DNA of 64,000 nt from Acidobacteriota bacterium (GCA_027307335.1 DAHUXD010000049.1:98111-162110); one strand, 5' to 3'; shown: positions 52,491-61,743, numbered from the stretch's first letter. The notes: generated from the sequence alone by a model not told the origin. Translations and numbers: made by a program.

Positions 52491-53042
52491 TCAGTTTCGT
52501 GACAGTTTTGCCTCGATCAGGCCTCTGACTTTCTTGACACCCCGCAGCTTTCGAGCGCGAACCACCTCGGAAGTGAGACCCAGGGCCGCGGCAATCTCGG
52601 CCGGCTTGCGGCCCTCCACGAGCGTCATCCACAGAATCCTCCGATCCTTCAGCCCGAGACGCTCGAGCGCCTGCCGGACCAGTCGCATCCGCTCGGCGTC
52701 CTCTGACAGAACAGCCGAACCGACATCCTCCACGTCTTCGGGAAGGGATTCCAACCTGGGTCCATGGGATTCACGGCGCAACCAGTTGTTGATCAGATTC
52801 CGGGCGGTGCCGTGCACGAACGCCAGGAGCTTGCTCGAGTCCCGGAGCTGTCCCTTGCGCAGAGCGCCGACGACGGCCATGAGTACGTCCTGAACCACTT
52901 CCCGCGCGGCTTCGCGGTCACGCATCCGCACTGTGGCCATGACGAAGACGCGGTGCGTGCACTGCCGCACGAGCTCCGCCTCGGCGGACGCGTCACCGCG
53001 GCGGATTCGATCGACGAGATCATTCACGATTCGGGTGCTCAA
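52491..53042 (-). CDS. ECF RNA polymerase sigma factor
   Basis: The 183-residue protein has region 2 (QCTHRVFVMATVRMRDREAA, EVVQDVLMAVVGAL) and a region 4 helix-turn-helix (LKDRRILWMTLVEGRKPAEI, ALGLTSEVVRARKLRGVKKV). The DNA-facing AARNLINNWLRRES segment between them is typical of ECF sigma factors. The first codon is TTG at 53042 with weak ribosome support; GTG 53027 is an alternative. It heads the operon with the anti-sigma-like TPR protein and the CHAT protease and probably drives that operon among other targets. It differs in sequence from the kinase-linked sigma at 11806. Confidence 0.9.
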   Translation of the reverse strand: MSTRIVNDLVDRIRRGDASAEAELVRQCTHRVFVMATVRMRDREAAREVVQDVLMAVVGALRKGQLRDSSKLLAFVHGTARNLINNWLRRESHGPRLESLPEDVEDVGSAVLSEDAERMRLVRQALERLGLKDRRILWMTLVEGRKPAEIAAALGLTSEVVRARKLRGVKKVRGLIEAKLSRN

Positions 53043-53125
53043 TGACCGAGCCGATTGTGTGCAGATCCTCTCGGGCGGCCGTTGGTCGGAATGATAACGA
53101 GCGCCTGCTTTAGCTCTCGTTTAGG

Positions 53126-53323
53126 TCAGACCGCTTCTTTGCGCAATCTCGTCACGTTTCGACGCATCAGGTTGCCCTGGGGAACGTCGAGGAAGTCGGC
53201 GAACCAGCCCTTCGTCAGGGGCGTCGTTTCCGTCACGGCGACGTCGTTGAGGGCAACCACGAACCCTGGCGACAGCACGAGCAAAGTCGTCACGTTCTGA
53301 CGCATCCCAGCCACCGTTCTCAT
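53126..53323 (-). pseudogene. remnant of IPT/TIG-to-SLH linker from a secreted protein
   Basis: On the minus strand, this ~65-codon frame reads LSPGFVVALNDVAVTETTPL, then TKGWFADFLDVPQGN. It aligns with the end of the IPT domain and entry to the SLH-like triplet in the gene at 6533 (LAPGTANDLVV, KAFVADFLDVPSS). It stops after ~15 further residues, without any Cys-rich SLH unit, and has no signal peptide. It fills most of the 323-base divergent gap between the ECF sigma gene and the HAF gene. It looks like a leftover of a deleted or recombined paralogue. A short promoter-like role for the DNA is also possible. Confidence 0.5.
53149..53306. repeat. near-identical 20-bp direct repeat pair
   Basis: TCGTCACGTTTCGACGCATC at 53149-53168 and TCGTCACGTTCTGACGCATC at 53287-53306 differ at two positions and lie 138 bases apart. 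They fall inside the divergent gap before the HAF gene and encode MRRNVTRL and MRQNVTTL on the minus strand. They could mark the ends of an ancient insertion or deletion, or be regulator sites for the divergent genes. Confidence 0.45.
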
Positions 53324-53365
53324 GATCGCCGCCCTTTGCAAGGCCACGAAACAGGAGGAGGAGCC

Positions 53366-54874
53366 ATGTCCTCGAGAAAGGACCTCGGAACTACCGTCGC
53401 GCTCGCCACGCTGCTTGTCGGTCTGGCGATTTCGGACGGTTCGTCCGCGCAGGAGAGTCGGAACCACCACCCGCATCATCACTACCAGCTCGTGGACATG
53501 GGAACGCTTGGCGGGCCCAACAGCGACATCCCCGATGGAGGTTCTGCAGCTCTCCTGACCAACCACGGCGTGCTCGTGGGCGGATCGGACACGCCGACGC
53601 CCGACCCCTTCCCGGATTTTTGTTTCGTGCCGGATTGCTTCGTGTCCCACGCCTTCCAGTGGCGCAACGGCGCCGTGGGCGATCTGGGCGTGCTCCCGAA
53701 CGGCTGGAGCAGCGCAGCCACGTGGATCAGCTCCAACGGCCTGGTTGCCGGCTTCTCTCAGAATGGCGAGATCGATCCATTGTTCCCGGGCTTCCCGGAA
53801 ATGCAATCCGTGCTCTGGAAGAACGGTGCGATCGTCGATCTTGGAGCCTTGCCGGAGGGCGGCTACGAGAGCGTGGCCAATGCCGTCAACAGCCGTGGCC
53901 AGGTCGTCGGCGCGGCCCTCAATACGGTTCCCGATGACAACTCCATGATCACCTCCTTTGACTTCTTCCCTCCCATCCCCTACCAGACCCGAGCGTTCCT
54001 GTGGGACGGCCGAAATGGGATGCAGGATTTGGGAACCCTGCCAGGTGGAACGGACGCTCAGGCTCGCTTCATCAACGAGCGGGGACAGGTCGTCGGGTGG
54101 TCGTACACCAGCTCGGCTCCGAGTTCTCCGTGCTCCTCGAATTTCGGTCTTGCGCTGACCACCGGCTCGTTCCTCTGGGAAAGCGGGAAGGGAATGGTGG
54201 ACCTCGGTGGCCTTGGTGGAACCTGCACTCTCGCTGCGGGTCTCAATGACCGAGGCCAGGTCATCGGGCAATCCTGGCTCGTCGACGACGTCGTCGGCCA
54301 GCCATTTCTATGGACGCGCGCGACCGGTCTCGTCAGCCTGGGCACCCTCGGAGGTAGCGGAGGAGGCGCATCGGCCATCAACGAAAAGGGCCAGGTTGTG
54401 GGTGGGGCTTTGACGTCGGGTGACGCCCAGATCGACGCATTTCTCTGGGATGGAACGATGCACGATCTCGGGGTCCTCGGGAGTGATGACTGTGCCTGGG
54501 CCTTTTCCATCAACGCAAGGGGACAGATTGTCGGCCATTCCTGCACCGACAACCAGCGCGGATTCCTGTGGGAGCAGGGTGGGCCCTTGGTCGACCTGAA
54601 TACTCTGGTTCCTTCGAGTTCCAGCCTTTACGTGATCGACGCGTTGAACATCAACGATCGCGGCGAAATCGGCGGCAATGGAGTGGATGCCAATGGGAGC
54701 GAGCATGCGCTGCTGCTGATCCCGTGCGACGACAATCATCCGGGCGTGGAAGGCTGTGACTATGGTCCGGCGGATGCCACTGCCGCGTCGGAACGTTCCT
54801 CTCGAGTCTCTCCGGCCGCGGCGCCGCCGCGGACGCGTCACCGTCACACCGCATGGGGAAGGCCGATTCACTGA
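53366..54874 (+). CDS. secreted HAF-repeat protein
   Basis: The 502-residue protein starts at ATG 53366 behind GGAGGAGGA and has a signal peptide (TVALATLLVGLAISDGSSA). The mature part begins with a His-rich stretch (NHHPHHHYQ). It is then built from HAF-type repeats (TIGR02913-like): MGTLGGPNS, ATWISSNGLVAGFS, AFLWDGRNGMQDLGTLPGG, INERGQVVGWS and so on, about seven units. A C-terminal Arg/Ala/Pro-rich tail follows a CDDNHPGVEGCDYG motif. No GYFWFF or SLH-like module is attached, unlike its neighbours. The repeats should form a propeller; ligand unknown. It is divergent from the ECF/CHAT operon. Confidence 0.87.
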   Translation: MSSRKDLGTTVALATLLVGLAISDGSSAQESRNHHPHHHYQLVDMGTLGGPNSDIPDGGSAALLTNHGVLVGGSDTPTPDPFPDFCFVPDCFVSHAFQWRNGAVGDLGVLPNGWSSAATWISSNGLVAGFSQNGEIDPLFPGFPEMQSVLWKNGAIVDLGALPEGGYESVANAVNSRGQVVGAALNTVPDDNSMITSFDFFPPIPYQTRAFLWDGRNGMQDLGTLPGGTDAQARFINERGQVVGWSYTSSAPSSPCSSNFGLALTTGSFLWESGKGMVDLGGLGGTCTLAAGLNDRGQVIGQSWLVDDVVGQPFLWTRATGLVSLGTLGGSGGGASAINEKGQVVGGALTSGDAQIDAFLWDGTMHDLGVLGSDDCAWAFSINARGQIVGHSCTDNQRGFLWEQGGPLVDLNTLVPSSSSLYVIDALNINDRGEIGGNGVDANGSEHALLLIPCDDNHPGVEGCDYGPADATAASERSSRVSPAAAPPRTRHRHTAWGRPIH

Positions 54875-55003
54875 AAAGCCCGGCCTCACCGGGTCTGGCC
54901 CGATGGCGGACCTCCTGATGAAGACCTTTACCTTGCTTTGGCGCCGCGTCTCTAGAAGCGATCCCGTGATCGGGGGTCCCGCCGAACATACGGAGGGAGT
55001 CCA

Positions 55004-57196
55004 ATGATCAAGTTTCCTGCTCGCTCGTCGGCACGACGATTCTGCGGCAGCCGCGCGGTCGCCGTTGCATTCGCAGCGATGGTGGTCTCAAGCGTGATGG
55101 ATCTCGCAGACGCCGCTGCGGGACAATCGATCAGGGAATACCCGATCCCCACCGTCGCCAGCTCGCCCGCTGGCATCGCCTCGGGTCCCGACGGCAACCT
55201 CTGGTTCACCGAAGTTGCGGGCAACAAGATCGGCCGGATCACGCCGGCCGGCGTGATCAGCGAATTTCCGATACCGACCCCGGGGAGTGGCCCGTTGGGC
55301 ATCACGACCGGGCCGGATGGCAACCTGTGGTTTACGGAGAGCGTCGTCGGAAATGTCGCACGGATCACGACGGCAGGGGTCGTCACCGAGTTCCCGGTTC
55401 CTTTCACGTTTCTGGGGCTTGGCGACATCGCGGCTGGATCCGATGGCAACCTCTGGTTCAGCGCCTCGAGCGGTTATCCGTTTGTCGGGCGCCTCACAAC
55501 CGCCGGCAGCGAAGTCGACGGCTCATCACTGGGAGTCGAAGTCGGCAATTCCCCTCCCGGCGGAGCTGGAGGCGTCACGGTGGGAGCGGATGGAAACATC
55601 TGGACGACGGCCGTGGACCGGATTGCCCGGATCACAACGGACTACGAGATCGACGAGTTTCCCATCACAACCGCAGACAGCGGCGCCTCACAAATCTCCT
55701 CCGGTCCCGACGGCAACCTCTGGTTCACCGAGTCCAAGACGAACCAGATCGGTCGAATATCGACGGCCGGCGTCGTCACCGAATTCCCCATCGGCACGTC
55801 GAACAGCGGGCCGGTCGGCATCACCGCCGGGTCGGATGGCGACCTCTGGTTCGCCGAGAGTGCCGTCAACCAGATCGGGCGGATGACGACCGGAGGCGTC
55901 CTCACGGAGTTCGTGATCCCCACAGCCGCCAGCGCGCCGAGTCGACTTGTCGCGGGTCCCGACGGGAACATCTGGTTCACCGAGACCGCGGGCAACCGGA
56001 TCGCCCGGATCACCGCGACGGTCGCGCCCTGTCCTCCCGGAGGAACCACCCTCTGCCTCGACGGCGGAAGGTTTCAGGTCGAGGCGAGCTGGACAGGACC
56101 CGATGGGGCGTCGTCTCGCGCCCATGCCGAACGACTGACCTCCAACACCGGGTACTTCTGGTTCTTCGATCCCAACGATGTCGAGGTCGCGATCAAGATC
56201 CTCGACGGTTGCGCCGTCAACGGTCACTCATGGGTCTTCTCCGCCGGTCTGACGAACGTCGCCGTCACCTTGACCGTCACGGACACGTCAACGAACCAGG
56301 CGAGGACGTACTCGAATCTTCAGGGGGCGCCCTTTCAGACCATCGCCGATACGACCACGTTCGCAGCGTGCGCCTCCGGAACGTCGTCCGGCGCCGCGCC
56401 GGTTGCCCGGGCGTCCGATCCCGAGACTCGTCGCTCCATCGACCAGATCGCACCGAGATCTTCGAGCGCGGGCTGCGTCCATACCGACACGGCCCTCTGC
56501 CTGGACGGACGCTTCCAGGTCGAGGTGCTCTGGCAGACGGCTCCCGGAAACGGCGGCGCCGGCCATGCCACCAGCCTGACGTCGGAATCGGGCTATTTCT
56601 GGTTTTTCGATCCCTCCAACGTCGAGCTCGTCGTCAAGATCATCGACGCCTGTGACATCGAGGCTGGGCATTGGTTCTTTGCGGCCGGCATGACCACGGT
56701 CGGCGTTGAGCTCAAGGTCACGGACACTCTAACCGGCGACGTAAAGACCTACGGCAGAACCGCCGATACCCTGTTCCGGCCGGTTCTGGATACGACCACG
56801 TTCGAGCACTGTCAGCGCGAGGTCACGCTCGATCCTCGGGTTGACGATTGTGGTCCGACCGGCTCTATGTGGCTCGTCATGCAATTCTCGCCGACTCCCA
56901 TTCGCATTCGCGCGGGAGACACCGTCGTATGGACTTTTCAGGATGGTGCCGGGCTTCAGGGGCTCCATTCTCACTCGATCACATCAACGGACGGCAGCTT
57001 CGACTCGGGCGTTCAAGACGGTTCCTTCACCTACGCGCATACGTTCAACGAAGCCGGAACCTTCTCGTACTACTGCCGCGTCGGCCATCTGGTGCCAGGC
57101 TGGTGCGGCGGCTTTCCAGGGCAGAGACCTCCACACGCCGAGGGACCGCACATCGAAGACGAAACCGGCGTTGTGATCGTCGCCCCGCCGCGGTGA
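55004..57196 (+). CDS. secreted Vgb-like propeller with two GYFWFF domains and cupredoxin-like domain
   Basis: GGAGGGAG precedes the ATG. The 730-residue protein has a signal peptide (AVAFAAMVVSSVMDLADAAA). A streptogramin-lyase (Vgb)-like seven-bladed propeller spans about residues 45-340, each blade with GPDGNLWFTExxxNxIGRI and TTxGVVTEFPIP. Then come a type A GYFWFF domain (56030-56371), a type B domain (56474-56812) and a cupredoxin-like domain (about residues 612-728). The last shows HSHSITSTDGSFDSGV and FSYYCRVGH, so His, Cys and a C-x3-His pair are present, but no Met ligand is obvious. True Vgb lyases are cytosolic and shorter, so the propeller is probably binding or structural. The next gene repeats the A-B-cupredoxin block. 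Confidence 0.87.
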   Translation: MIKFPARSSARRFCGSRAVAVAFAAMVVSSVMDLADAAAGQSIREYPIPTVASSPAGIASGPDGNLWFTEVAGNKIGRITPAGVISEFPIPTPGSGPLGITTGPDGNLWFTESVVGNVARITTAGVVTEFPVPFTFLGLGDIAAGSDGNLWFSASSGYPFVGRLTTAGSEVDGSSLGVEVGNSPPGGAGGVTVGADGNIWTTAVDRIARITTDYEIDEFPITTADSGASQISSGPDGNLWFTESKTNQIGRISTAGVVTEFPIGTSNSGPVGITAGSDGDLWFAESAVNQIGRMTTGGVLTEFVIPTAASAPSRLVAGPDGNIWFTETAGNRIARITATVAPCPPGGTTLCLDGGRFQVEASWTGPDGASSRAHAERLTSNTGYFWFFDPNDVEVAIKILDGCAVNGHSWVFSAGLTNVAVTLTVTDTSTNQARTYSNLQGAPFQTIADTTTFAACASGTSSGAAPVARASDPETRRSIDQIAPRSSSAGCVHTDTALCLDGRFQVEVLWQTAPGNGGAGHATSLTSESGYFWFFDPSNVELVVKIIDACDIEAGHWFFAAGMTTVGVELKVTDTLTGDVKTYGRTADTLFRPVLDTTTFEHCQREVTLDPRVDDCGPTGSMWLVMQFSPTPIRIRAGDTVVWTFQDGAGLQGLHSHSITSTDGSFDSGVQDGSFTYAHTFNEAGTFSYYCRVGHLVPGWCGGFPGQRPPHAEGPHIEDETGVVIVAPPR

Positions 57197-57363
57197 CGGC
57201 GATGAGCGGATCGCCGGAATCCCCGACCTCACTGAACCAACGCCGAGTCCGTCGGATCATGGTCGCTCGACCGCCAGAGAGCCGCCTTTCAGATCGGTTT
57301 CCTCGACTTCCACGATCTCCCGCCCCGCCTTGGGGAGAGAGCGAGCGGCGCTAAGGAGATTCC

Positions 57364-58851
57364 ATGCGGGGCCAAACGACGGGAAGAACGCGGCGCTTCG
57401 CTCTGACGGCGCTTATCGTGGCGGCGACCGGAACGGCCGGTCAGCGGATGATCTCGCTTCCGATGACGACCCGCGTCGGGGTCCGCCAGCCACGGTTGGC
57501 CGAAGCAGCGTCCGACTGCTCGACCGAGACGACGCTCTGCCTCGGCGGCGGCCGTTTTCTGGTCGACGCCACATGGACCAAGCCGGACGGCGAGTCCGGT
57601 CCGGCACACGCGGTGACATGGACGGCGGACTCCGGCTACTTCTGGTTCCTGGACGCCGGGAACGTCGAGATCGCCGTGAAGGCCCTGGACGGCTGCGCCG
57701 TCAATGGGCACTTCTGGATCTTCTCGGCGGGCCTGACGAACCTCGGTGTCCGCCTGACCGTTACCGACACGGCGACGAACCGGAGCAAGACGTACTCGAA
57801 CGTGCAGGGCGTTCCATTTGAGACCATCGCCGACACGACGACGTTCGAAGGTTGTCCGGCCGGTGACGCCTGGTCCGCCGTGCCAAACCCCGAAGAGCCG
57901 CGGGAGACGGAGAAAGTGGCGTCGACGACGGAGGCGGCGACCTTCCCCGGCTCGGCCCCAGGATGCGTCGAAACCGATACCGACCTCTGCCTCAGCGGCC
58001 GGTTTCAGGTCCGTGCGACCTGGCTGACGACCTCCGGAGATAGCGGACTCGCGCACGCCGCGAGCCTGACGTCGGAAGCGGGCTATTTCTGGTTCTTCGA
58101 TCCGTCGAACGTCGAGTTGGTGGTGAAGGCCCTGGATGCCTGCGGCATCGGAGAGGGCCAGTGGTTCTTCGCGGCCGGGATGACCACCGTCGGGGTCCAA
58201 CTGACTGTCACCGACACTCTCTCCGGCTCGATCAGGATCTACTTCAACCGACCGGGTGGCGTCGTGGCGCCGGGACTCCCCTTCGTTCCCGTTCTCGACA
58301 CCTCGGCATTCGCCTTCTGTCCGACGCCAACAGCCAGTCCGGCGCCGACGGAAAACCCGTCACCGACTCCGACTCCCGCGTCGCAACGGCCGACGACCAC
58401 GCCGCCGCGGCCGTCGCCGCGGCACACGGCGACGCCCAGACAGACCCCGACACCCGCCCCGACACCCATCCCGACCCCGACAGCTTTACCTCAGAACTCT
58501 CGTGTGCTTCTCAGTGCGGACTGCTTCGGGTGTGGCGTCAGCGGACGCGCCTGCATCATGCACTTCGCGCCGAACACCGTGACGGTGGCCGTCGGCGGCA
58601 CGGTCACGTGGACGTTCGTGCCGAACGGGGACCCCTTCGAGCCTCTCGACCACTCCGTCACCGGACCCGGCTTCGACTCGGGCGTCCACACGGGAACCTT
58701 CTCGTACTCTCACACGTTCAATCAGCCGGGTTCCTTCTCGTACAGTTGCTCCGTCGGTCATCACTCGCCGCCTGGTCCTCCGGGCTGTCCACCGCTCATC
58801 TGCTGTACGTTGATCCATCACGAGACCGGCATCGTCGTCGTCGGCCCTTGA
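57364..58851 (+). CDS. secreted protein: two GYFWFF domains and cupredoxin-like domain
   Basis: TAAGGAG precedes the ATG. The 495-residue protein has a signal peptide-like start (FALTALIVAATGTAG). It carries a type A domain (57517-57855; GYFWFLDAGNVEIAVKALDG), a type B domain (57964-58320; GYFWFFDPSNVELVVKALDA), a Pro/Thr linker and a C-terminal cupredoxin-like domain. The latter shows DHSVTGPGFDSGV and FSYSCSVGHH, then a Cys-rich turn (CPPLICCTLIHHE). This is the A-B-cupredoxin module without a propeller head, closest to the gene at 12488. It lies 167 bases after the larger paralogue at 55004, so the two probably arose by tandem duplication. The copper site, if any, is non-standard. Confidence 0.87.
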   Translation: MRGQTTGRTRRFALTALIVAATGTAGQRMISLPMTTRVGVRQPRLAEAASDCSTETTLCLGGGRFLVDATWTKPDGESGPAHAVTWTADSGYFWFLDAGNVEIAVKALDGCAVNGHFWIFSAGLTNLGVRLTVTDTATNRSKTYSNVQGVPFETIADTTTFEGCPAGDAWSAVPNPEEPRETEKVASTTEAATFPGSAPGCVETDTDLCLSGRFQVRATWLTTSGDSGLAHAASLTSEAGYFWFFDPSNVELVVKALDACGIGEGQWFFAAGMTTVGVQLTVTDTLSGSIRIYFNRPGGVVAPGLPFVPVLDTSAFAFCPTPTASPAPTENPSPTPTPASQRPTTTPPRPSPRHTATPRQTPTPAPTPIPTPTALPQNSRVLLSADCFGCGVSGRACIMHFAPNTVTVAVGGTVTWTFVPNGDPFEPLDHSVTGPGFDSGVHTGTFSYSHTFNQPGSFSYSCSVGHHSPPGPPGCPPLICCTLIHHETGIVVVGP

Positions 58852-59003
58852 GTCGGCGCCGCAGCCCGATTGCGGAGGGGAAGGAATCACCGCTGGCCGG
58901 GGCCCCGTTTGCGAGACTTTCGCGGGACCTGCGCGTTGCGCCGGGTTCAGAGAGCCCGACTTTCGCGCGACCGAGGAGCGTGGCAGCGGACCCGACGCTC
59001 GTT

Positions 59004-59567
59004 TTATTCGAAGACCACCTGAATGCCGATATGCGACCCGCCGAACTCGGCAGGTAGGGGTGGGACTGGCGAGGAGGCGTAGACCGCTCGCAGCGCCGCT
59101 CGGTCGATGAAGACGGCGCCACTCGACGCGATGATCCGTGGGTTCGTGATCGTTCCATCCCTTTCGACCTGGAAATGCACGACCGGGCTCGTCTCGGGGG
59201 CCTGGATCGGTTTGAACCAGTTCGAGCTGATGATCTGCACCAGCTTCTCGATGTACGCCGGGTGTTTGAAGTCCGGCTGATCGAGACTGACGCTTTCGAA
59301 TCCTGCTGCCGTACCGGGCCGCGGAGGCGGTAGCCGGATTTCCGCGCCGGACGGCCTTGCGGAAGAGGCGGCCACGCTCGCCGGCAAAGGCGTCGGCGCT
59401 CGGGACGGATCATCGATTCGCATGTTGTAAAGGAACGTGACGGTCACGCCTTCACGCTCTTCGTGAAGTTCCGCCGGGAGCGGAACAAAGGAAGACGACA
59501 GGATGGCCTGGAGCGCCGCATTGTCGAAGGGGGGAATGCCCGAGTACCGGCCTCGGCTTTTCCCCAT
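59004..59567 (-). pseudogene. TonB C-terminal domain remnant
   Basis: On the minus strand this 187-codon frame holds the last part of one TonB_C-like domain (GIPPFDNAALQAILSSSFVP, then VTVTFLYNM). A Pro-rich linker and a complete second TonB_C domain follow (HPAYIEKLVQIISSNWFKPI, VVHFQVERDGTITNPRI). There is no membrane anchor and no start of the first domain. Its 5' end (about 59540) adjoins the broken propeller of the kinase pseudogene directly, so the true N-terminus was lost in the same event. Translation is doubtful. Confidence 0.6.
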
Positions 59568-61743
59568 CCGGACTCACCAGGAAAAGCCGGCCCCGAAGGC
59601 CTCCTCGATCGCTCCCCGTCAGTATCAAGCCTTCGCTATCCGGCAGCCAGGCACCTTGGGTGGATAAATCGATGCCGCCGGCATCGATTCTCTTGGGCTC
59701 CGCGGGGCCGGTGGGCAGCAGCACAATAGGGGATCCTGCCCCCTTCTGGTGAGACGTAACCCACCTTCCGTCGGGCGAAAGTATGCCGCCGGCCCCTTCA
59801 CCGAGGATGACACGGCTGAGAGTCGTTTCTGATCAGGCAAACTGCGTAGCGGGGACCAACGGGCTCTCCAAGTTCCTGAAAAACGATCGACTTCCCGTCC
59901 CGGGACAGATCTCTGAGGAGCGGGTGCCCAAACAACAGTGGAAGGTCGCGCTCCAGCTTCGTTCCGGGTTCGAGCCATCGGATCATGTACCGCTCGTCGA
60001 TCCGCGTCAGAAGCGCACGACCGGACCGGCTGACGTCCTCGAGCCGAACGTTGCCGGGGACGCGAGCGATCGTGCGCTGTCTTCCCGCAAGCGTCACGCC
60101 CCGGAGTTGATGGTTGGTCCCCGCCTCTGCCGCTGTGAACCAAACTTCGGCTCCGGTCGGTGACCAGGCTAGACCCTGGACGCTCTCGAACTCTCCCGCG
60201 AGCGTCCTCTTCCTGCCCCGAGAATCGATGACCGAAATCGAACCACGGTCGTCATCCGAGAAGGGGTGATCGACAAAGGCGATCAGTTCTCCCGTGGGCG
60301 ACAGGCGCGGAAAGCTCGCATGCCCTGCCGCTTCGAAAAGAACCTTCCCGGCAGGATACTCAAGGCGCGACTTCTCCCCAGCGTCCCGCGTCACGACGAG
60401 TCTTCCGTTCGGCCCCCAGTCTGCCTGCTGGACGTTCTCGGCAATCTCGCGCGGTGTTCCGCCGTTCATGGCGACACGAGCAAGAGTGCCTTGAGTCACA
60501 AACGGATGCGGGGAATTCTGCTCGCCGAGTTGGACCGCCAACTCACCCGCTGCCGAGATCGCGAGGAGCGTGGCGCTGGGCAGCTCGAGAGGCGCGCCGC
60601 CTCGGCGCTCTCCGCGTGCTTCAAGAAGATCGCAGTCGGCTTTCCCTCCCAGGAGGCGCTGTACAGGACCGACCGTCCATCGGGAGCGAATCGGGCTGAT
60701 CGGATGTTCCCGAGGCGCCAGGTAATCTGCTGAAATGACGGCGGCTCTGGCCGAGCCTTCCGCCCGCCGAGAAGGAAACCCAGCGCGAGGGCGATCAGCA
60801 AGAGCATCGCTGCACCGGTCACAATCGCGGCTGTCCGCCTTACTCCGCGTTGACGCGGCAGAGCCACTACCGGCAAGCTCGGCGCTGACACGCTCGATAG
60901 CGACTCCAGGGCGAAGGCCACGTCCGCCGCCGACTGGAATCGGCTCGACGGCTCCTTCTCCAGACAGTGCCGCACGACCCGCTCGAGACCGGGCGAGACT
61001 GCCGTGTTCGTCTCGGCAAGCTCCGGCGGCTCCTCCCTCAGAATCGCCGTCATCGTCTCGGCCGCCGTCTCCTTCTGAAACGGTCGCCTCCCCGACAACA
61101 GCTCGTACAGCACCACCCCCAGAGAGAAGAGGTCGCTCCTCTGATCAATAGCCTTCCCCTCCACCTGCTCCGGCGACATGTACGACACCGTCCCCATCAC
61201 CACACCGGGCTCGGTCGGAGGAGAAGCCGTCAGGGCTTCCGTGAGCGGGACGGACGACACCACTGGCTGCGCCAACTTCGCGATCCCGAAGTCCAGGATC
61301 TTGACCCGCCCGTCTTTGGTCACGAACAGGTTCTCGGGCTTTAAGTCTCGGTGGACGATCCCTTTCTCGTGGGCCGCGGCCAGACCGTGGGCCACCTGCA
61401 CGACGTACTCGATGGCCTTGCGGGGCGGCATCGGCGCGCCGAGCCTCTCCCGCAGCGATTCGCCTTCCAGAAGCTCCGAGACGATGTAGGGGCCTCCCTC
61501 GTGCGAGCCGAGATCGTGGACGACGAGGATGTTGGGGTGGTCGAGCTGAGAAGCGGCCCGGGCCTCCTGCTCGAAGCGGCGAAGCTGCTCGGGATCAGCG
61601 GCAAACCGTGGATGCACGAGCTTGACCGCGACATCGCGCCCCAGCCGCGTGTCCCGCGCCCGGTACACCTCGCCCATTCCTCCCGCGCCGAGGAGCGCAA
61701 CGACTTCGCAGGGACCGAGACGGGCTCCCGCTGAGAGCGCCAT
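59540..61743 (-). pseudogene. frameshifted Ser/Thr kinase-propeller gene
   Basis: The first 415 codons (61743 to 60496) encode an intact PknB-like kinase ([50 protein letters not shown]), one membrane helix (TGAAMLLLIALALGFLLGG) and the first propeller strand. Compared with the neighbour at 61748, a two-base gain in a GAGAG run near 60587-60591 shifts the frame. The propeller continues in another frame to 59798. A one-base gain near 59810-59814 then shifts it again ([20 protein letters not shown]). It continues to about 59540, where homology ends at a TonB fragment. A truncated membrane kinase could still be made. The upstream kinase gene ends four bases before its ATG. Confidence 0.8.

Noticed and set aside
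53324..54271. Minus-strand frame opposite the HAF gene leading into the 53126-53323 remnant
   Set aside because: Only the last ~65 codons resemble a protein family; the rest is the antisense shadow of the HAF repeats.
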